Counted from the first letter of the stretch, positions 1 through 11,160 are shown. The stretch: DNA of 64,000 nucleotides from Hermatobates lingyangjiaoensis (GCA_026182355.1 JAPFBL010000577.1:1-64000); one strand, 5' to 3'. The notes: generated by a model not told the origin, from the sequence alone. Numbers and translations: made by a program.

Positions 1-59
1 TTAAATAAATTAATTTAATATAAACCCTTAAATATTGTTCATTTTAAATAATCTAAAAC

Positions 60-1460
60 ATTTGTGACTGTACGGGATATTATCGATTATTGATCTGAAC
101 AATGGAAAATGAAATTTTGAAGACACACTATTGAAGATGATTATGATTATCACCTTCAATCTGAACTAGTGAAGATGACTATGATTACAAATCTGTACTA
201 TTGAAGATGAACTATTGAAAATGCACTCTAAAAAACTGAAAATGAACCGTTGAAGATAAAGTATTGAAGGTGAACTATTGAAGACACGTATTGAAGATAG
301 TCTGTTGTGGGTGAGCTATCTGAATATGAACTCCTGAAGATGAACCGTTGAAATCAACAAAAAGATAAGACAACAAAAACAGCTTCGCAGAAAGAGTATG
401 ACGAGGTACATTAATATGACTAGTTCTATTGTGACTATATTGGTCTGAACAATGGAAGATGGAATATTGAAGATGAACTACTGAAGATGACTACGGTTAT
501 ACCCTACCATCTGAACTATTGAAGATATAATCTAAACTATTGAAGATGAACTCCTAAACTATTAAAGAGAATCTGTTGTGGATGAGCTCCCGGAAGATGG
601 AATATTGAAGATGAACTACTGAAGATGACTACGGTTATACCCTACCATCTGAACTATTGAAGATATAATCTAAACTATTGAAGATGAACTCCTAAACTAT
701 TAAAGAGAATCTGTTGTGGATGAGCTCCCGGAAGATGGAATATTGAAGATGAACTACTGAAGATGACTTCGGTTATACCCTGCCATCTGAACTATTGAAG
801 ATATACTCTAAACTATTGAAGATGAACTCCTAAACTATTAAAGAGGATCTGTTGTGGATGAGCTCCAGGAAGATGGAATATTGAAGATGAACTACTGAAG
901 ATGACTTCGGTTATACCCTGCCATCTGAACTATTGAAGATATACTCTAAACTATTGAAGATGAACTCCTAAACTATTAAAGAGGATCTGTTGTGGATGAG
1001 CTCCCGGAAGATGGAATATTGAAGATGAACTACTGAAGATGACTACGGTTATACCCTACCATCTGAACTATTGAAGATATACTCTAAACTATTGAAGATA
1101 TACTCTAAACTATTGAAGATGAACTCCTAAACTATTAAAGAAGATCTGTTGTGGATGAGCTCTCAGAGCTAAACTCCTGAAGAAGAACTATTGAAATGAA
1201 CAAAACGATAAGACAACAAAAACAGCTACAGAGAGAATGTGACGAGGTAAATTAATTACTAGTACAATTGTGACTACATTGATCTGAATAATGGAATATT
1301 GAAGATAAACTGCTCAATATGACTACGATTACCACATGCCATCTGTTCTATTGAAGATGTACTCCTAAACTATTGAAGAGTACATGTTGTGGATGAGCTC
1401 CCAAAGATAAAGTCTTGAAAAAAAACTATTGAAATGAACAAAAAGATAATATAACAAAAA
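60..1460. repeat. GAAGATGAAC-rich satellite with a 138-bp tandem array
   Basis: The stretch is built from a short degenerate motif, roughly GAAGATGAACTATT, repeated many times. Between about 454 and 1160 this is organised into a higher-order tandem repeat: the string GAAGATGGAATATTGAAG starts at 454, 592, 731, 869 and 1007, a period of 138-139 bp, and copies differ by only a few bases. Flanking DNA to about 1460 contains more diverged copies. No gene is visible. Confidence 0.85.
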
Positions 1461-2030
1461 AAACCAGCTTCATTGAAAATGTTAAATTAAACTGAAAAAG
1501 TGTTGTCCGATAAAAAGAAAATTACAAAAACAACAGGTTCATGAAAAAAAAAGAGGTGAAAGTATTATTTGTCATTGAGTTTAATGTCAGGCAATATCAA
1601 TTTGAGAACAGAAAATATGATGCTGAAAGAACGAAAGAGACGGATGAGCTTGAAAATTACTACGGTCACTGGAGACTCACTAGAGATGTAATGTTTTATA
1701 ATTTATTGAGTGCTTGGAAAGAGAATTCATAGACCAGTAAAACAAAAAAAAAAAAGTAATATAAATGTCAGTAATATGTTATTGCTTTATACAAAGATAA
1801 CTGTTTATTTTAGAGGGGCTAAGGTAGAGTGGCGTAGCAGTGGAGGGGGAGGGGGCACGTGCCATGGAGGGGGGCATTTTAGAGGGGGGGGGGTAAAAAT
1901 AGAAAATAGAAAAAAAATACAATAATAAAAAGCAAACAAAAAAAAACTGATATTTTATTTTAAAACGAGTTTTGAAGGTCGTATTCAGTTACTCGGGTCT
2001 TTGAACCCGCTGCATACATTAATAAATTGG
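1461..2030. other. No gene seen; AT-rich with short G-runs
   Basis: AT-rich spacer. It holds a few short open frames with low-complexity translations (63 and 71 codons) and G-rich runs near 1840-1892. Nothing resembling a known protein or RNA gene was recognised. Confidence 0.5.
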
Positions 2031-2033
2031 TGA

Positions 2034-2175
2034 AGGGTACGGAACTTGGGCAACAGTTCTAGACACTGATCTGAATGGATGTTGTACCCAAACATCCAAT
2101 CAAACAAAAAGATCGTAAGAGATGCTGGTCTGACCGCCGAGGGGGATCGGTTTTAATCTAATCTAATCTAAGGTT
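2034..2175 (+). mobile_element. SINE 3' fragment with TCTAA-repeat tail
   Basis: The segment around 2095-2165 resembles the 3' part of the SINE at 28922-29235: both have a block with ATCAAACAAA, then GCTG-TCTGAC/GCTGACGG, then GGATCGGTTTTAA / GAATCGGTTTAAA. This copy ends in a short tandem tail of TAATC units. It is inferred to be a 5'-truncated SINE. Confidence 0.5.
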
Positions 2176-2534
2176 TTAATTGTTTTTACGTAAGTAATAT
2201 TGTTTTTAAAAGGACTTTTCAACTATATTATTTGCAAATTAAAAAATAAATTTCTTTAAAATTTTCAAAAAACTAGTTTTTTAAAACGTGAAAAGAAAGT
2301 TTATTATATTTGTTTCCGTAGCCAGTTAATTTAATTTAACAATTTTTTTTTTATTATTTGAATTATACATTTTTGTTTTCAACAATCTTTGATTACATGA
2401 CTGTATGGTATGTGTATACGAGTACTGTCATAAGATGAAAGTCTGGGACTAATAATAGCAATCTAAAATTGTAATTTCAAGAAAATAAATATTTTGAGGA
2501 CTTTCTAGAATTTTGAAGGTCAATGGATTTTCAA

Positions 2535-2660
2535 CAGCCAGCGAGGGAAGGGGGCTGGGGGTTAGGGGTTTTTGGTTTCTTTCATGCTAGCTTCTAGACT
2601 GGTAGATTCCGGGTTCAATTCTCACTTTTATCACCTGATTTACTCACACAGGAAATGAAA
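2535..2660 (+). mobile_element. SINE 5' (tRNA-like) fragment
   Basis: A degenerate tRNA-like head: TAGATTCCGGGTTCAATTCT resembles the box B region of the other SINEs in the window (23870, 27910, 28968). The 3' body is missing. Confidence 0.45.
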
Positions 2661-2941
2661 AATAAATATGAGCACTCGTTCTTCATAAAATATTATTAGA
2701 AATAATTTGCTAAAGCAATGTAAAAAATTTTCTGCAAATGAAAAGTACCAAGATAATAACGTATATCCATACTGAAACTTATTTGTTCATGTTATTGTAA
2801 TTAATTTTGTATTAATGTAGCTATGAAGATGAAGTCATGAAATATAAACGAAACGTTGGCTTAAAGGTGTTTTTTGAGAACTGTTCGACGCTGGACTAAA
2901 CCTCGATGAAGAAAAATAGACTCGTCATTATTCGGCTATGG

Positions 2942-3651
2942 CAGAGGTTCTCAAAGAGGGTTCCGCGGAACCCAGCGGTTCCTTAACAGACTGTCTGGGG
3001 TTCCGTGAAAAACATTTAGTAAAAACATTTTTCTAAAAATTTTTTTTTGTAGGTATGGATTTATTCTATATTTCTTGTGAATCATGAAACCGAATAATGT
3101 TTATATCTATATATACCCATAAGTAAAAGGAGTTAAAATTTTATTCTTATTTAGGATGAATCACTAGTCAGTTTTTTGATCGAATCTGATTCACGAATTT
3201 CCTGCTTTTGCAAAAGTAGCACTTCACACATTGCTGACATTTCCCACTGCCTACTTATGTGAAACTGGATTTTCCCTTTAAACTGCCATAGAAACCAAAT
3301 ACCGAAGTTTAATTAATGCTGGGGCTAACTTGAGAATCAAACTCTCAACTATAAAGTCAGAAATGATTACAAACCAAACTCTGTTTTAAAATTGCTAGTA
3401 CTTCTCTTTTATTTGTTATGCACTTGTGAAAAATATGAAAATTAAAATGTTTTAGTTTTGAATTTTTATTCGAAAAATATACAATGCAGTAATATTACTT
3501 TTTTAATTGTTTTTCAACATACATACTATTCAAAAAAGGCATATAAAAATATTTATGTTATGATTTTATGAAATCATTAGAATCTGGGGTTCCCGGGAAA
3601 GTTACTGGAACCAAAAAGGGTTCCGCGTCAAAAAAAGTTTGAAAAACTCTG
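2942..3651 (+). mobile_element. Non-autonomous hAT transposon with decayed transposase C-terminus
   Basis: The ends are inverted: CAGAGGTTCTCAAA on the left and TTTGAAAAACTCTG on the right, the hAT/Charlie-type terminal inverted repeat. Flanks GGCTATGG and AACTATGA look like a worn 8-bp target duplication (core CTATG). Around 3190-3400 a frameshifted reading gives pieces such as AYLCETGF, ETKYRS and NAGANLRI, the C-terminal region of hAT (ZBED-type) transposases. A second copy lies inverted at 11799-12466. No intact transposase remains. Confidence 0.8.
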
Positions 3652-3921
3652 AACTATGATATATGGATGCTCAGTTTGGTTTGGAGCGGCGCCCACGAAC
3701 AAGAAGTGCATCCAAGTTGTACAGAATAAATGTGCCCGCCTTATAGCTAGGGCTCCATGGTATATCAGAAATGTCGATATTCAACATGATTTGAGTTGGG
3801 AATCTATTGACTGCTACATTAATCGATATACCAACAATGAAGATAAAAGACTGCCCACCCATCCAAATCTCCTTGTTCGGGAACTGAATCCCAACCTTCC
3901 CCAATCCCTAATCCCTTAGAG
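3652..3921 (+). pseudogene. LINE reverse transcriptase C-terminal fragment (Jockey-type)
   Basis: An open stretch of 87 codons ends at a TAG at 3917-3919. It contains the order YGCSVW, then VVQNKCARLIARAPWYIRN, then HPNLLVRELN. In Jockey-group non-LTR retrotransposons the end of the reverse transcriptase reads the same way (Y-x-x-x-VW, QNK-LR-I-APW-IRN, NPL-REL). The fragment abuts the hAT end at 3651, so the hAT may have inserted at its border. Upstream reverse transcriptase motifs and the endonuclease are absent, so it is a dead 5'-truncated remnant. Confidence 0.8.
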
Positions 3922-4888
3922 TCCTAATAGCTCCCTTCCTGAACTAAATATGACGACCTGAGGGCTTATAAATAATATAGTATCTCAGACAATGAGAAGC
4001 CGCAAGACCATACGACCATGAATACGACTCCTTTCCCTGACAGACTGACGTACCCCTTATTGACAATGCTTGGTGACCTAAACAAAACCAGCAGGATGTG
4101 CACTGATGTGCATGAAAATATTCGTTGGACATTGGTAAAGAAAAATAGTGTAAAATATATGAGGTCAAAATAAGAAAATGTTTGAGTTGCATGGATTTAT
4201 ATGAAGAAAGAGAAGAGTTCAATGCAGAATCAACAAGAAAAATAAAGGAAATATTACCATTCGAGATGTATTATCGTGCCACAAGGAGCATGGGATAAAC
4301 ATCTGTCCTAATAACCAAACAAATAATTTATACAAATCAATTGTATTTCCATTGTTTTATAGATTAGTAAGATTATTTCTAGACTAAAACGGATATATTG
4401 CGTTATAAGTATTGTTTTCAATGTATATATTATACCTTCAATGCAGCAATGAAGCGTTTTATTGAATTCAAGACAATAACTTCTGTTTCATTTAAGAGCA
4501 TTTATTGTTTCTTTAATTCTACTCATTTATAACATAAAAGATGAAATCATTACTTCATACAATAACATTGGCTTTAAAGTAGAAAGAAATACTTGAAGGT
4601 ATTATGCAGATATTGGATTAAAACATTCATTGTGAATTAAGTACCTTTTCTTTATTATTTGGGAAGTACCCAGTGTGTTTAATACTTCCATTTTCTAACA
4701 AGTAAAGTCAAATTATATTTTTTTTTGTAATACAAATTCAAATAAATAATTGTTATAAATATTTTGATTTTTCAGCTTTATAACAATATACATAGTTTGA
4801 GCTTTCATCTTTTTATAAAAAAAATGCGTAAATCAGGGTTATATTTTGACCTCTACAGTAACTGATAAGAAGAATTCACTGAGCTTAT
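3922..4888. other. No gene seen
   Basis: AT-rich DNA with short open frames only. A piece near 4138-4200 resembles one near 15965-16005, so part of it is an old dispersed repeat. Nothing else was recognised. Confidence 0.45.
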
Positions 4889-5093
4889 CTAATCAATTAT
4901 CAAACCACAACATGAAATGGGAATACAAGACTAAAATCTTTTAACCGTAACAAGCGGTCTTCGTCAGAGTCAAAAACCCAACTCTGACGATGACCGCTTG
5001 TTAAGGTTGAAAGATCTTAGTCTTCTTTTCCCATTTCATATTGTGGTTTGATCATTGATTGTTATTTCACATGTTTATCTGAAATCTTTTTAT
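4889..5093. repeat. Foldback repeat, family FB1
   Basis: Near-perfect palindrome: a left arm (4889-4980) reading CAAACCACAA...AGACTAAAATCTTT...GCGGTCTTCGTCAGAGTC is followed at once by its reverse complement (4981-5093). The arm is the commonest foldback sequence of the window (also at 8186, 16013, 38110, 38911, 43098, 44585, 47992 and 55486). The right arm holds the hammerhead-like core described for 55787-55826, here with a changed base in CUGACGA. Confidence 0.85.
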
Positions 5094-5269
5094 CATCTAA
5101 TCAATGCGAAGTTTTCGTTCGTGTTTGGTGTCTGTATCAATTTATAAAAATCTATTATATAGACCGATATAATGAAGTATAGCTTATATATTACAATATA
5201 GAAATTATCATCAATAGAATATGAGTTCTATACCTATTTTTTTTTTTTTTTTGTAAGTAAACTATTAAA

Positions 5270-5340
5270 GGGCTAGCTTCGCCCAGTAGCAATGTGCTCG
5301 TCTCTGGACTGATAGGTCCAGAGTTCAATACCCTCTCTCC
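5270..5340 (+). mobile_element. SINE tRNA-like head next to a minisatellite
   Basis: GGGCTAGCTTCGCCCAGTAG with GGTCCAGAGTTCAATACCC downstream matches the degenerate A box and B box layout of the SINEs at 23806 and 28922. The usual SINE body is replaced by the 21-bp minisatellite that starts right here. Confidence 0.55.
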
Positions 5341-6205
5341 GTGGTCCTATACCCACTCACCGTGGCCCTATACCCACTCTCGGTGGCTCTATACCCACTC
5401 TCGGTGGCCCTATACCCACTCTCCGTGGCTCTATACCCACTCTCCGTGGTCCTATACCCACTCACCGTGGCCCTATACCCACTCTCGGTGGCTCTATACC
5501 CACTCTGCGTGGCTCTATACCCACTCTCCGTGGCCCAATACCCCCTCTCCGTGGCCCTATACCCACTCTCGGTGGCCCTATACCCACTCTCCGTGGCCCC
5601 ACACCCACTCTCCGTGACCCCACACCCACTGTCCGAGTCCCTATATCCCCTCTCCGTGGCCCTATACCCACTCTCCGTGGCCCTATACCCACTCTCGGTG
5701 GCCCTATACCCATTCTCCGTGGCTCTATACCCACTCTCCGTGGACCTACACCCCCTCTCCGTGACCCTATACCCACTCTCGGTGGGCCTATACCCACTCT
5801 CCGTAGCTCTATACCCACTCTCCATGGCTCTATACTCACTCTCGGTGGCCCTATACCCATTCTCCGTGGCTCTATACCCACTCTCCGTGGCCCTATACCC
5901 CCTCTCCGTGGCCCTATACCCATTCTCCGTGGCTCTATATACACTCTTCGTGGCCCTATACCCCCTCTCCGTGGCCCTATACCCACTCTCCGTGGCTCTA
6001 TACCCACTCTCGGAGGCGCTATACCCATTCTCCGTGGCTCTATACCCACTCTCCGTGGCCCTATTCCCCCTCTCCGTGGCCCTATACCCACTCTCGGTGG
6101 CCCTATACCCACTCTCCGTGGCTCTATACCCACTCTCCGTGGCTCTATACCCACTCTCCGTGGCCCTATACCCACTCTCCGTAGCACCACACCCACTGTC
6201 CGTGG
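5330..6205. repeat. 21-bp minisatellite, about 41 units
   Basis: Tandem 21-bp unit, roughly CTATACCCACTCTCCGTGG plus two bases, repeated about 41 times with point variants (CTCGGTGG, CCATTCTCC, CCCCTCTCC). Because 21 is divisible by three and the unit lacks stop codons, several frames stay open on both strands: a + frame of 312 codons repeats VALYPLS, - frames of 299 and 244 codons repeat ESGYRAT and VGIGPRR. There is no sign of splice sites, promoter or non-repeat domain, so I treat it as a non-coding minisatellite. Confidence 0.9.
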
Positions 6206-6220
6206 TGGTATCTGGGGATA

Positions 6221-6640
6221 TCACTGTATGTTACCATAAAAGCCAGTGTTTTAAATGTCTCATCTTCAGTAGTTCATAGAATTTACAGTCGCAAGTAGAG
6301 GAGTCACTGGATGTTACAGTAAAAGCCAATGCTATGAATGTTTTATCTTCAGTGATTTATAGAATTTACAGTCGAATGTGAAGGAGTCACTGTATATTAC
6401 CGTAAAGGACAGTGTTGTGAATGTTTTATCTTCAGTAATTTATAGACTTGATATGCCACTGTATGTTACAGTAACAGCAGCCAATATTTTGAATGTTTCA
6501 TATTCAGTGGTTCATAGAATTGACAGTCGAATATGGAGGAGTCACTGTATGTTACCGTAAAAGTCAGTGTGTTGAATGCTCTATCTTCAGTAGTTCATAG
6601 TATTGACAGTCATATGTAGAGGAATGACTGTTTGTTAAAA
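6221..6640. repeat. Degenerate tandem repeat, about 83 bp, five units
   Basis: Units begin with CACTGTATGTTACCGTAAAA-like text near 6221, 6305, 6388, 6455 and 6541, each followed by ATGTTTTATCTTCAGTA and TCATAGAATTGACAGTCG. The spacing is about 67-86 bp. It follows directly after the 21-bp minisatellite. Non-coding. Confidence 0.75.
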
Positions 6641-7046
6641 ACTCTGCACACGTTAATATTTGTTAATATAGTATGTTTGCTTATTGAAGATTACAAACGA
6701 TCTTTAACAGAATAAACAACCCAAAGAACAAGTGTTGAAAATTGATTCAAAAAGTTATTGGTCGTAGTGAATTGAGAGAATGTCGTAATAAGTTAGGGTG
6801 ATATTGAAGTGGTTACGTGCTTGGCTGATAGGGTAGTAGAGTCCAAGAGGAGACGTGATGACTTTAGACCAGCTTTATTGCTTCCTCTGCCCTTCACAGT
6901 AAGCAATTTCATATTGAACTAAAAGACATTAGTGTCTTCGAATATACTGGCTCCCCAAAAAGTATAGTAATAATAGCAATTTTATTTCACAAAAAATAAT
7001 TACACTTCTTAATAAAACAACATTCTTTTTTATAAAACTTATATAC

Positions 7047-7078
<32 letters not shown>

Positions 7079-7082
7079 TAAG
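6641..7082. other. No gene seen; ends in a (TA)n tract
   Basis: AT-rich spacer with no recognisable gene. A (TA)n microsatellite lies at about 7047-7080, next to the foldback half-element that follows. Confidence 0.5.
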
Positions 7083-7190
7083 GGATCAAACCACAATATG
7101 AAATGGGAAAACAAGACTAAGATATATCAACCGTAACAAGCTGTCTTCCTCACAGTCAAAAACCCAACAGACTCTGACAAAGACTCAAGA
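7083..7190. repeat. FB1 half-element (single arm)
   Basis: One diverged arm of the FB1 foldback: ATCAAACCACAATATGAAAT, AACAAGACTAAGAT, CAACCGTAACAAGC, GTCAAAAACCCAAC. It is followed by a short degenerate return segment (GACTCTGACAAAGAC). The element abuts the (TA)n tract. Confidence 0.65.
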
Positions 7191-7570
7191 AAATTAAAAA
7201 ACAACTGGTGAAGAACAATGCGGACTCATCTTTTTTAAATGTATATATATATGTGAGATTAAATTTTCTGCCCACTTTTGTCTTAATTAGTTTTCTGGAT
7301 TTCTTTTCCAAATCTCGAAGTCTTACTTTCATTTCTTTAGGAACTAGGTGTAATAACTCACCATATGTTTTGTTGTCCATTTTTTTATTTTTACCGACGT
7401 TTCGGTCTTCTTCGAATAAATAAAAAAATGGACAACAAAACATATGGTGATTTATTACACCTAGCTCCTAAAGAAATGAAAGTAAGACTTCGAGATTTGG
7501 AAAAGAAATCCAGAAAACTAATTAAGACAAAAGTGGGCAGAAAATTTAATCTCACATGTATAAATGAAGG
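7190..7570. mobile_element. Foldback whose two arms each encode a Penelope-like ORF start
   Basis: Palindrome centred near 7400. The left arm read on the - strand (start codon 7380-7378) and the right arm read on the + strand (start codon 7428-7430) encode the same ~44-residue peptide beginning MDNKTYG and containing KEMKVRLRDLEKKSRKLIK. The arms differ by a few substitutions, including E/D and V/A. The lysine-rich helical pattern resembles the N-terminal region of Penelope-like ORFs (inference). Between the arms lies the string ACCGACGTTTCGGTCTTCTT, the reverse complement of a hammerhead-like 3' core (GACC-GAAAC-GUC), so on the - strand the core sits just upstream of the ATG. Confidence 0.6.
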
Positions 7571-7964
7571 ACTGTTCCCCAAATATATACATATATATAT
7601 AAATATATATATATATTAGTATAAATAGGGAGCAGACCTTCTTTTATACAAATTGTGTTAAACTAAATTGAAAAACTGCTCAAAAGAAAGGTATGTTTGA
7701 TTAAGGACTGCTTTGAAAGAAAACTGGACTGCTTCACATAATATGTGCAGGTTGGCCACAACGAAAATGAAAAAAGTAATAGAAATAGAAATACCTAAAG
7801 AAGTATACAATGGGAAAAAACAATCTTATGTTAAAAAAATGTATGTTTATAAATATAAAATTTAATGAACACAAGATTAATAAATTATTAAAAATATATA
7901 AAGAAATTAACAAATTAAAAAAATTAAGTTGAAGTTATAATTAAGTGAATTAACAAAAAATTTA

Positions 7965-7970
<6 letters not shown>
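7570..7970. other. No gene seen; (TA)n and AT-rich spacer
   Basis: Contains a (TA)n-rich tract at 7580-7617 and AT-rich DNA. Nothing recognised. Confidence 0.45.
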
Positions 7971-8003
<33 letters not shown>

Positions 8004-8165
8004 TAAGCAGTGACACATAAACAGAAACACAACAAAGACTCACTTTTCAATATTTCGACCGCCATTACGGTCGAAATATTGAAAAGTGAGTCTTTGTTGT
8101 GTTTCTGTTTCTGTGTCACTGCTTATTTTAATTGTTATTTGTCCTGCCGGACCGTTTTTCGTTTA
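7970..8165. repeat. Foldback repeat, family FB5
   Basis: Palindrome centred near 8065: the arm GACACATAAACAGAAACACA...ACTCACTTTTCAATATTTCGAC meets its reverse complement at GACCGCCATTACGGTC. The same family is at 37920-38100 and, as a single arm, at 32286-32525. It begins in a (TA)n tract. The GGTCGAAATATTG end is the 3' half of the hammerhead-like core that is complete at 32437. Confidence 0.8.
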
Positions 8166-8185
8166 TCATGGTATATATATATATA

Positions 8186-8398
8186 TATATAAAGATTTCA
8201 CATAAACACGTGAAATAACAATCAATTATCAAAGCACAATAAGAAATAGGAAAACAAGACTAAAATCTTTCAACCGTAACAAACAGTCTTCGTCAGAGTT
8301 AAAAACCCGATTTTTGGGTTTTTGACTCTGACGAAGACTGCTTGTTACGGTTGAAAGGTTTTAGTCTTGTTTTCCCATTTCTTATTGTGGTTTGTCAT

Positions 8399-8402
<4 letters not shown>
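8186..8402. repeat. Foldback repeat, family FB1
   Basis: Full-length palindrome: the left arm starts GATTTCACATAAACACGTGA and runs to about 8310; the right arm returns to 8400. The centre holds GGGTTTTTGACT followed by CTGACGA (8328-8334), a hairpin with CTTGTTA as loop, and GAAA (8353-8356). (TA)n tracts border both sides. Confidence 0.85.
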
Positions 8403-8452
<50 letters not shown>

Positions 8453-8480
8453 ATATAGATATATATATATATATATATAT
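8401..8480. repeat. (TA)n microsatellite
   Basis: About 80 bp of almost pure TA between an FB1 foldback and the 209-bp tandem array. Similar TA runs occur at 15268-15307, 17183-17235, 38880-38913, 39118-39150, 33519-33566 and 56533-56580, nearly always touching a foldback repeat. Confidence 0.95.
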
Positions 8481-9153
8481 AGAACACACCTATTCTATCA
8501 AACGGTCGATATATTATTGAATCTGTTATATATACATTTGGGTTTATATAAGAAGAAATATGGGTTTTTATGAGGATATAAGAAGAGTATATGGAGAAGA
8601 TGCCTATGAAAAAGGTTTTAAATAAAACCGAAACGTTGGCAACGAGAGTTTGATTTTTTATCCTGGAAAATTGACCGAACCCCGATTAGAGAACACACCT
8701 ATTCTATCAAACGGTCGATATATTATTGAATCTGTTATATATACATTTGGGTTTATATAAGAAGAAATATGGGTTTTTATGAGGATATAAGAAGAGTATA
8801 TGGAGAAGATGCCTATGAAAAAGGTTTTAAATAAAACCGAAACGTTGGCAACGAGAGTTTGATTTTTTATCCTGGAAAATTGACCGAACCCCGATTAGAG
8901 AACACACCTATTCTATCAAACGGTCGATATATTATTGAATCTGTTATATATACATTTGGGTTTATATAAGAAGAAATATGGGTTTTTATGAGGATATAAG
9001 AAGAGTATATGGAGAAGATGCCTATGAAAAAGGTTTTAAATAAAACCGAAACGTTGGCAACGAGAGTTTGATTTTTTATCCTGGAAAATTGACCGAACCC
9101 CGATTAGAGAACACACCTATTCTATCAAACGGTCGATATATTATTGAATCTGT
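8481..9153 (+). repeat. 209-bp tandem repeat, 3.2 units, with a hammerhead-like motif per unit
   Basis: Units start with AGAACACACCTATTCTATC at 8481, 8690, 8899 and 9108 (exact 209-bp spacing) and are almost identical. Each unit contains GGTTTT-AAAT-AAAACC, a perfect six-bp hairpin, followed by GAAACGTTGGCA; TGCC upstream can pair with GGCA downstream. The conserved CUGANGA half has decayed to CTATGAAAA. A single related unit lies near 56405-56530. Confidence 0.9.
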
Positions 9154-9174
9154 ATATATATATATATATATATT

Positions 9175-9480
9175 TCATTACATCACCACATACAGGAGCA
9201 CCAACAAGACCTGTGCCAACATTTTTATCACTCTTATATTGATAAAAGTATCGAGCATGGAATAGAAACAAAACTAAGTTTATCAGGACTTGGTCAGTTC
9301 TTCAGGTTCAAATTAAACTCCCATTGCCAACGTTTCAGTTTTTATTTAAATCTTTTACACAGGCAGAATGAAAACGGTTTAAAAAAAAACCGAAACGTTG
9401 GCAATGAGAGTTTAATTTGAACCTGAAGAACTGACTGAATCCCGATAAACTTTAGTTTTGTTTACATACAAATATTTACA
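9175..9480. repeat. Foldback repeat, family FB7
   Basis: Palindrome centred near 9370: GGTCAGTTCTTCAGGTTCAA and CAAATTAAACTCCCATTGCC return as GGCAATGAGAGTTTAATTTG and TTGAACCTGAAGAACTGAC. The right half contains CGGTTT...AAACCGAAACGTTGGC, the same 3' core as in the 209-bp array. Other members: 17260-17345 and 19415-19720. Confidence 0.8.
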
Positions 9481-9489
9481 AATATGTAT

Positions 9490-11160
9490 ATATTTATGCA
9501 ACCCTCAGTTTAAAAAAGGTTGCCCCTGTCTATCCTAGAGTCTTGAAATGATTGCATTTCAAAACTTTGTTACTGTTTGAAACAAAAACAGTAACTGAAG
9601 AAAATCATCAGATTTGTAAAACAACTGGAAGTATTATTATTTAATAAAATCTAAAAATTCTAACTTATGATTCAATCTGAAAGCTTATAAGTGCGATACA
9701 ACCATATCAATAAAGCCGTTTGACCGATCAAAATGATGTTATACCTAAAAACAGAGCATTATTTGAAGGATGAGTTGAGGAAATTATTTTCAAAATTACA
9801 TAAACCAAGAATGTGTTAAAGATATTTTTTTGTTTTCAGAAGTAATGATTCTTTTTGTCGCAAAACAGCTTATTAAAACAATGAAATTTCGCTAAAAAAT
9901 TGAACAGAAAATTAAAACTATTTATTTACACTGTTTGTATTGACTCAGAAATTTTTTTAGTGAGTCTATTGAAATAAAAATAATGTATAGAGTTTTAATG
10001 GAAAAATTTAAAATGATAATGACTTCATAAGAGATATAAGAAGAATAGAATATTTACATGTAAAAAAATCAACACCAAAATCAAACATATAATTTCTGAT
10101 CCTTTCCATGTTACGATAGATTTGTCTAACAAAATCAATCTATATGTTACACCCTTGAACAAAACTTAATATAAAGTACACATTTCCTTGTGCATATAAA
10201 TCATAGTTCCTTTTTTTGTGTAATATTAAAATATTGGAATAGTCTCTTTCGTTCTATAAAAAAGCTGCTATGTTGTTGACAAATATCCAGTTTTTTCACT
10301 ATTGTAGTCTAATAATTTATATCTATTATTTTTAAAACTTTCAATCTTCCAGGTAAGAAAGTTTTCAATTATACTGAGAAGCCTTCTTTGAATTTGATTT
10401 GAGTATGCAGAACTGGCTAATTACTGATACATTTTTTCTCTATATATATTTACATTAATCTTACAACAGAGTATAGAACGCAGGAAAACAGCTAACACAT
10501 GCTCAAAGTAATTCATGAGCTTTGACAAAAGGAGAGAAAAGTGATTTTATAAAAAACACTAGCAGTAATAAAATTCCGCGTATAATAATATTATAAAAGA
10601 TCAAAATGTAAAACTTAATTCAAAATTGAAAACAATCTTTGAAAAATAATAAACAAATATTCTACATATAAATCGTGTATATGATTATAAACGATGGAAA
10701 GCAATATTTTATTTTCATTAATTTGTAAACACATTAAATTCATGAAAATATCATTAAATTTTATGTTCATTATTATTACAGCATTATCATTATATTGAAC
10801 ATGCAAATTATAAATAGAAATATATTTAGCATTGTTATTTGTCAAATTAAGTTGTTTGCTTAATTAATGGTATTCTTACTAATTGAAATTTTGAAATAGT
10901 GGTAATAATCAATTAAAATGTGTTTTAGAGAATAAGATCCAAAGATTTGGGAACCATTATATTTGATAAAGAAATAGAACTTTAAGATAAGGATATCAAA
11001 TACACATTAATGATTTCATTGGAGAAGTATTAAATTAAAAGAATTATTATTTTCATTAGAATGAAACAAAAATTGACTTATGATTGAATCTGAAAGCTTT
11101 CAAGGAGACAAAATCAATACAAAGTTGACTGTAGGCCACTCCAGATTTTTAAATGTTTTC
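9490..11160 (+). mobile_element. Decayed LINE-like repeat, copy A
   Basis: Diverged copy of a 1.7-2.0-kb family best preserved at 17352, 47452 and 57748. Shared landmarks: CTAGAGTCTTGAAATG near 9535, TTGAACAAAACTTAATAT near 10155 and GTAGGCCACTCCAGATTTTT near 11130. No open reading frame is left. Confidence 0.65.

Noticed and set aside
1541..1925. Small genes at 1541-1732 and 1710-1925
   Set aside because: Low-complexity translation in AT- and G-run-rich DNA, without homology or splice signals.
5330..6205. CRISPR array
   Set aside because: Repeats are directly adjacent without unique spacers, and the DNA is a eukaryotic chromosome.
5325..6279. Long open frames (312, 299 and 244 codons) as repeat-protein genes
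   Set aside because: They are by-products of a 21-bp unit without stops; several frames on both strands are open equally, and no splice sites or unique domain flank them.
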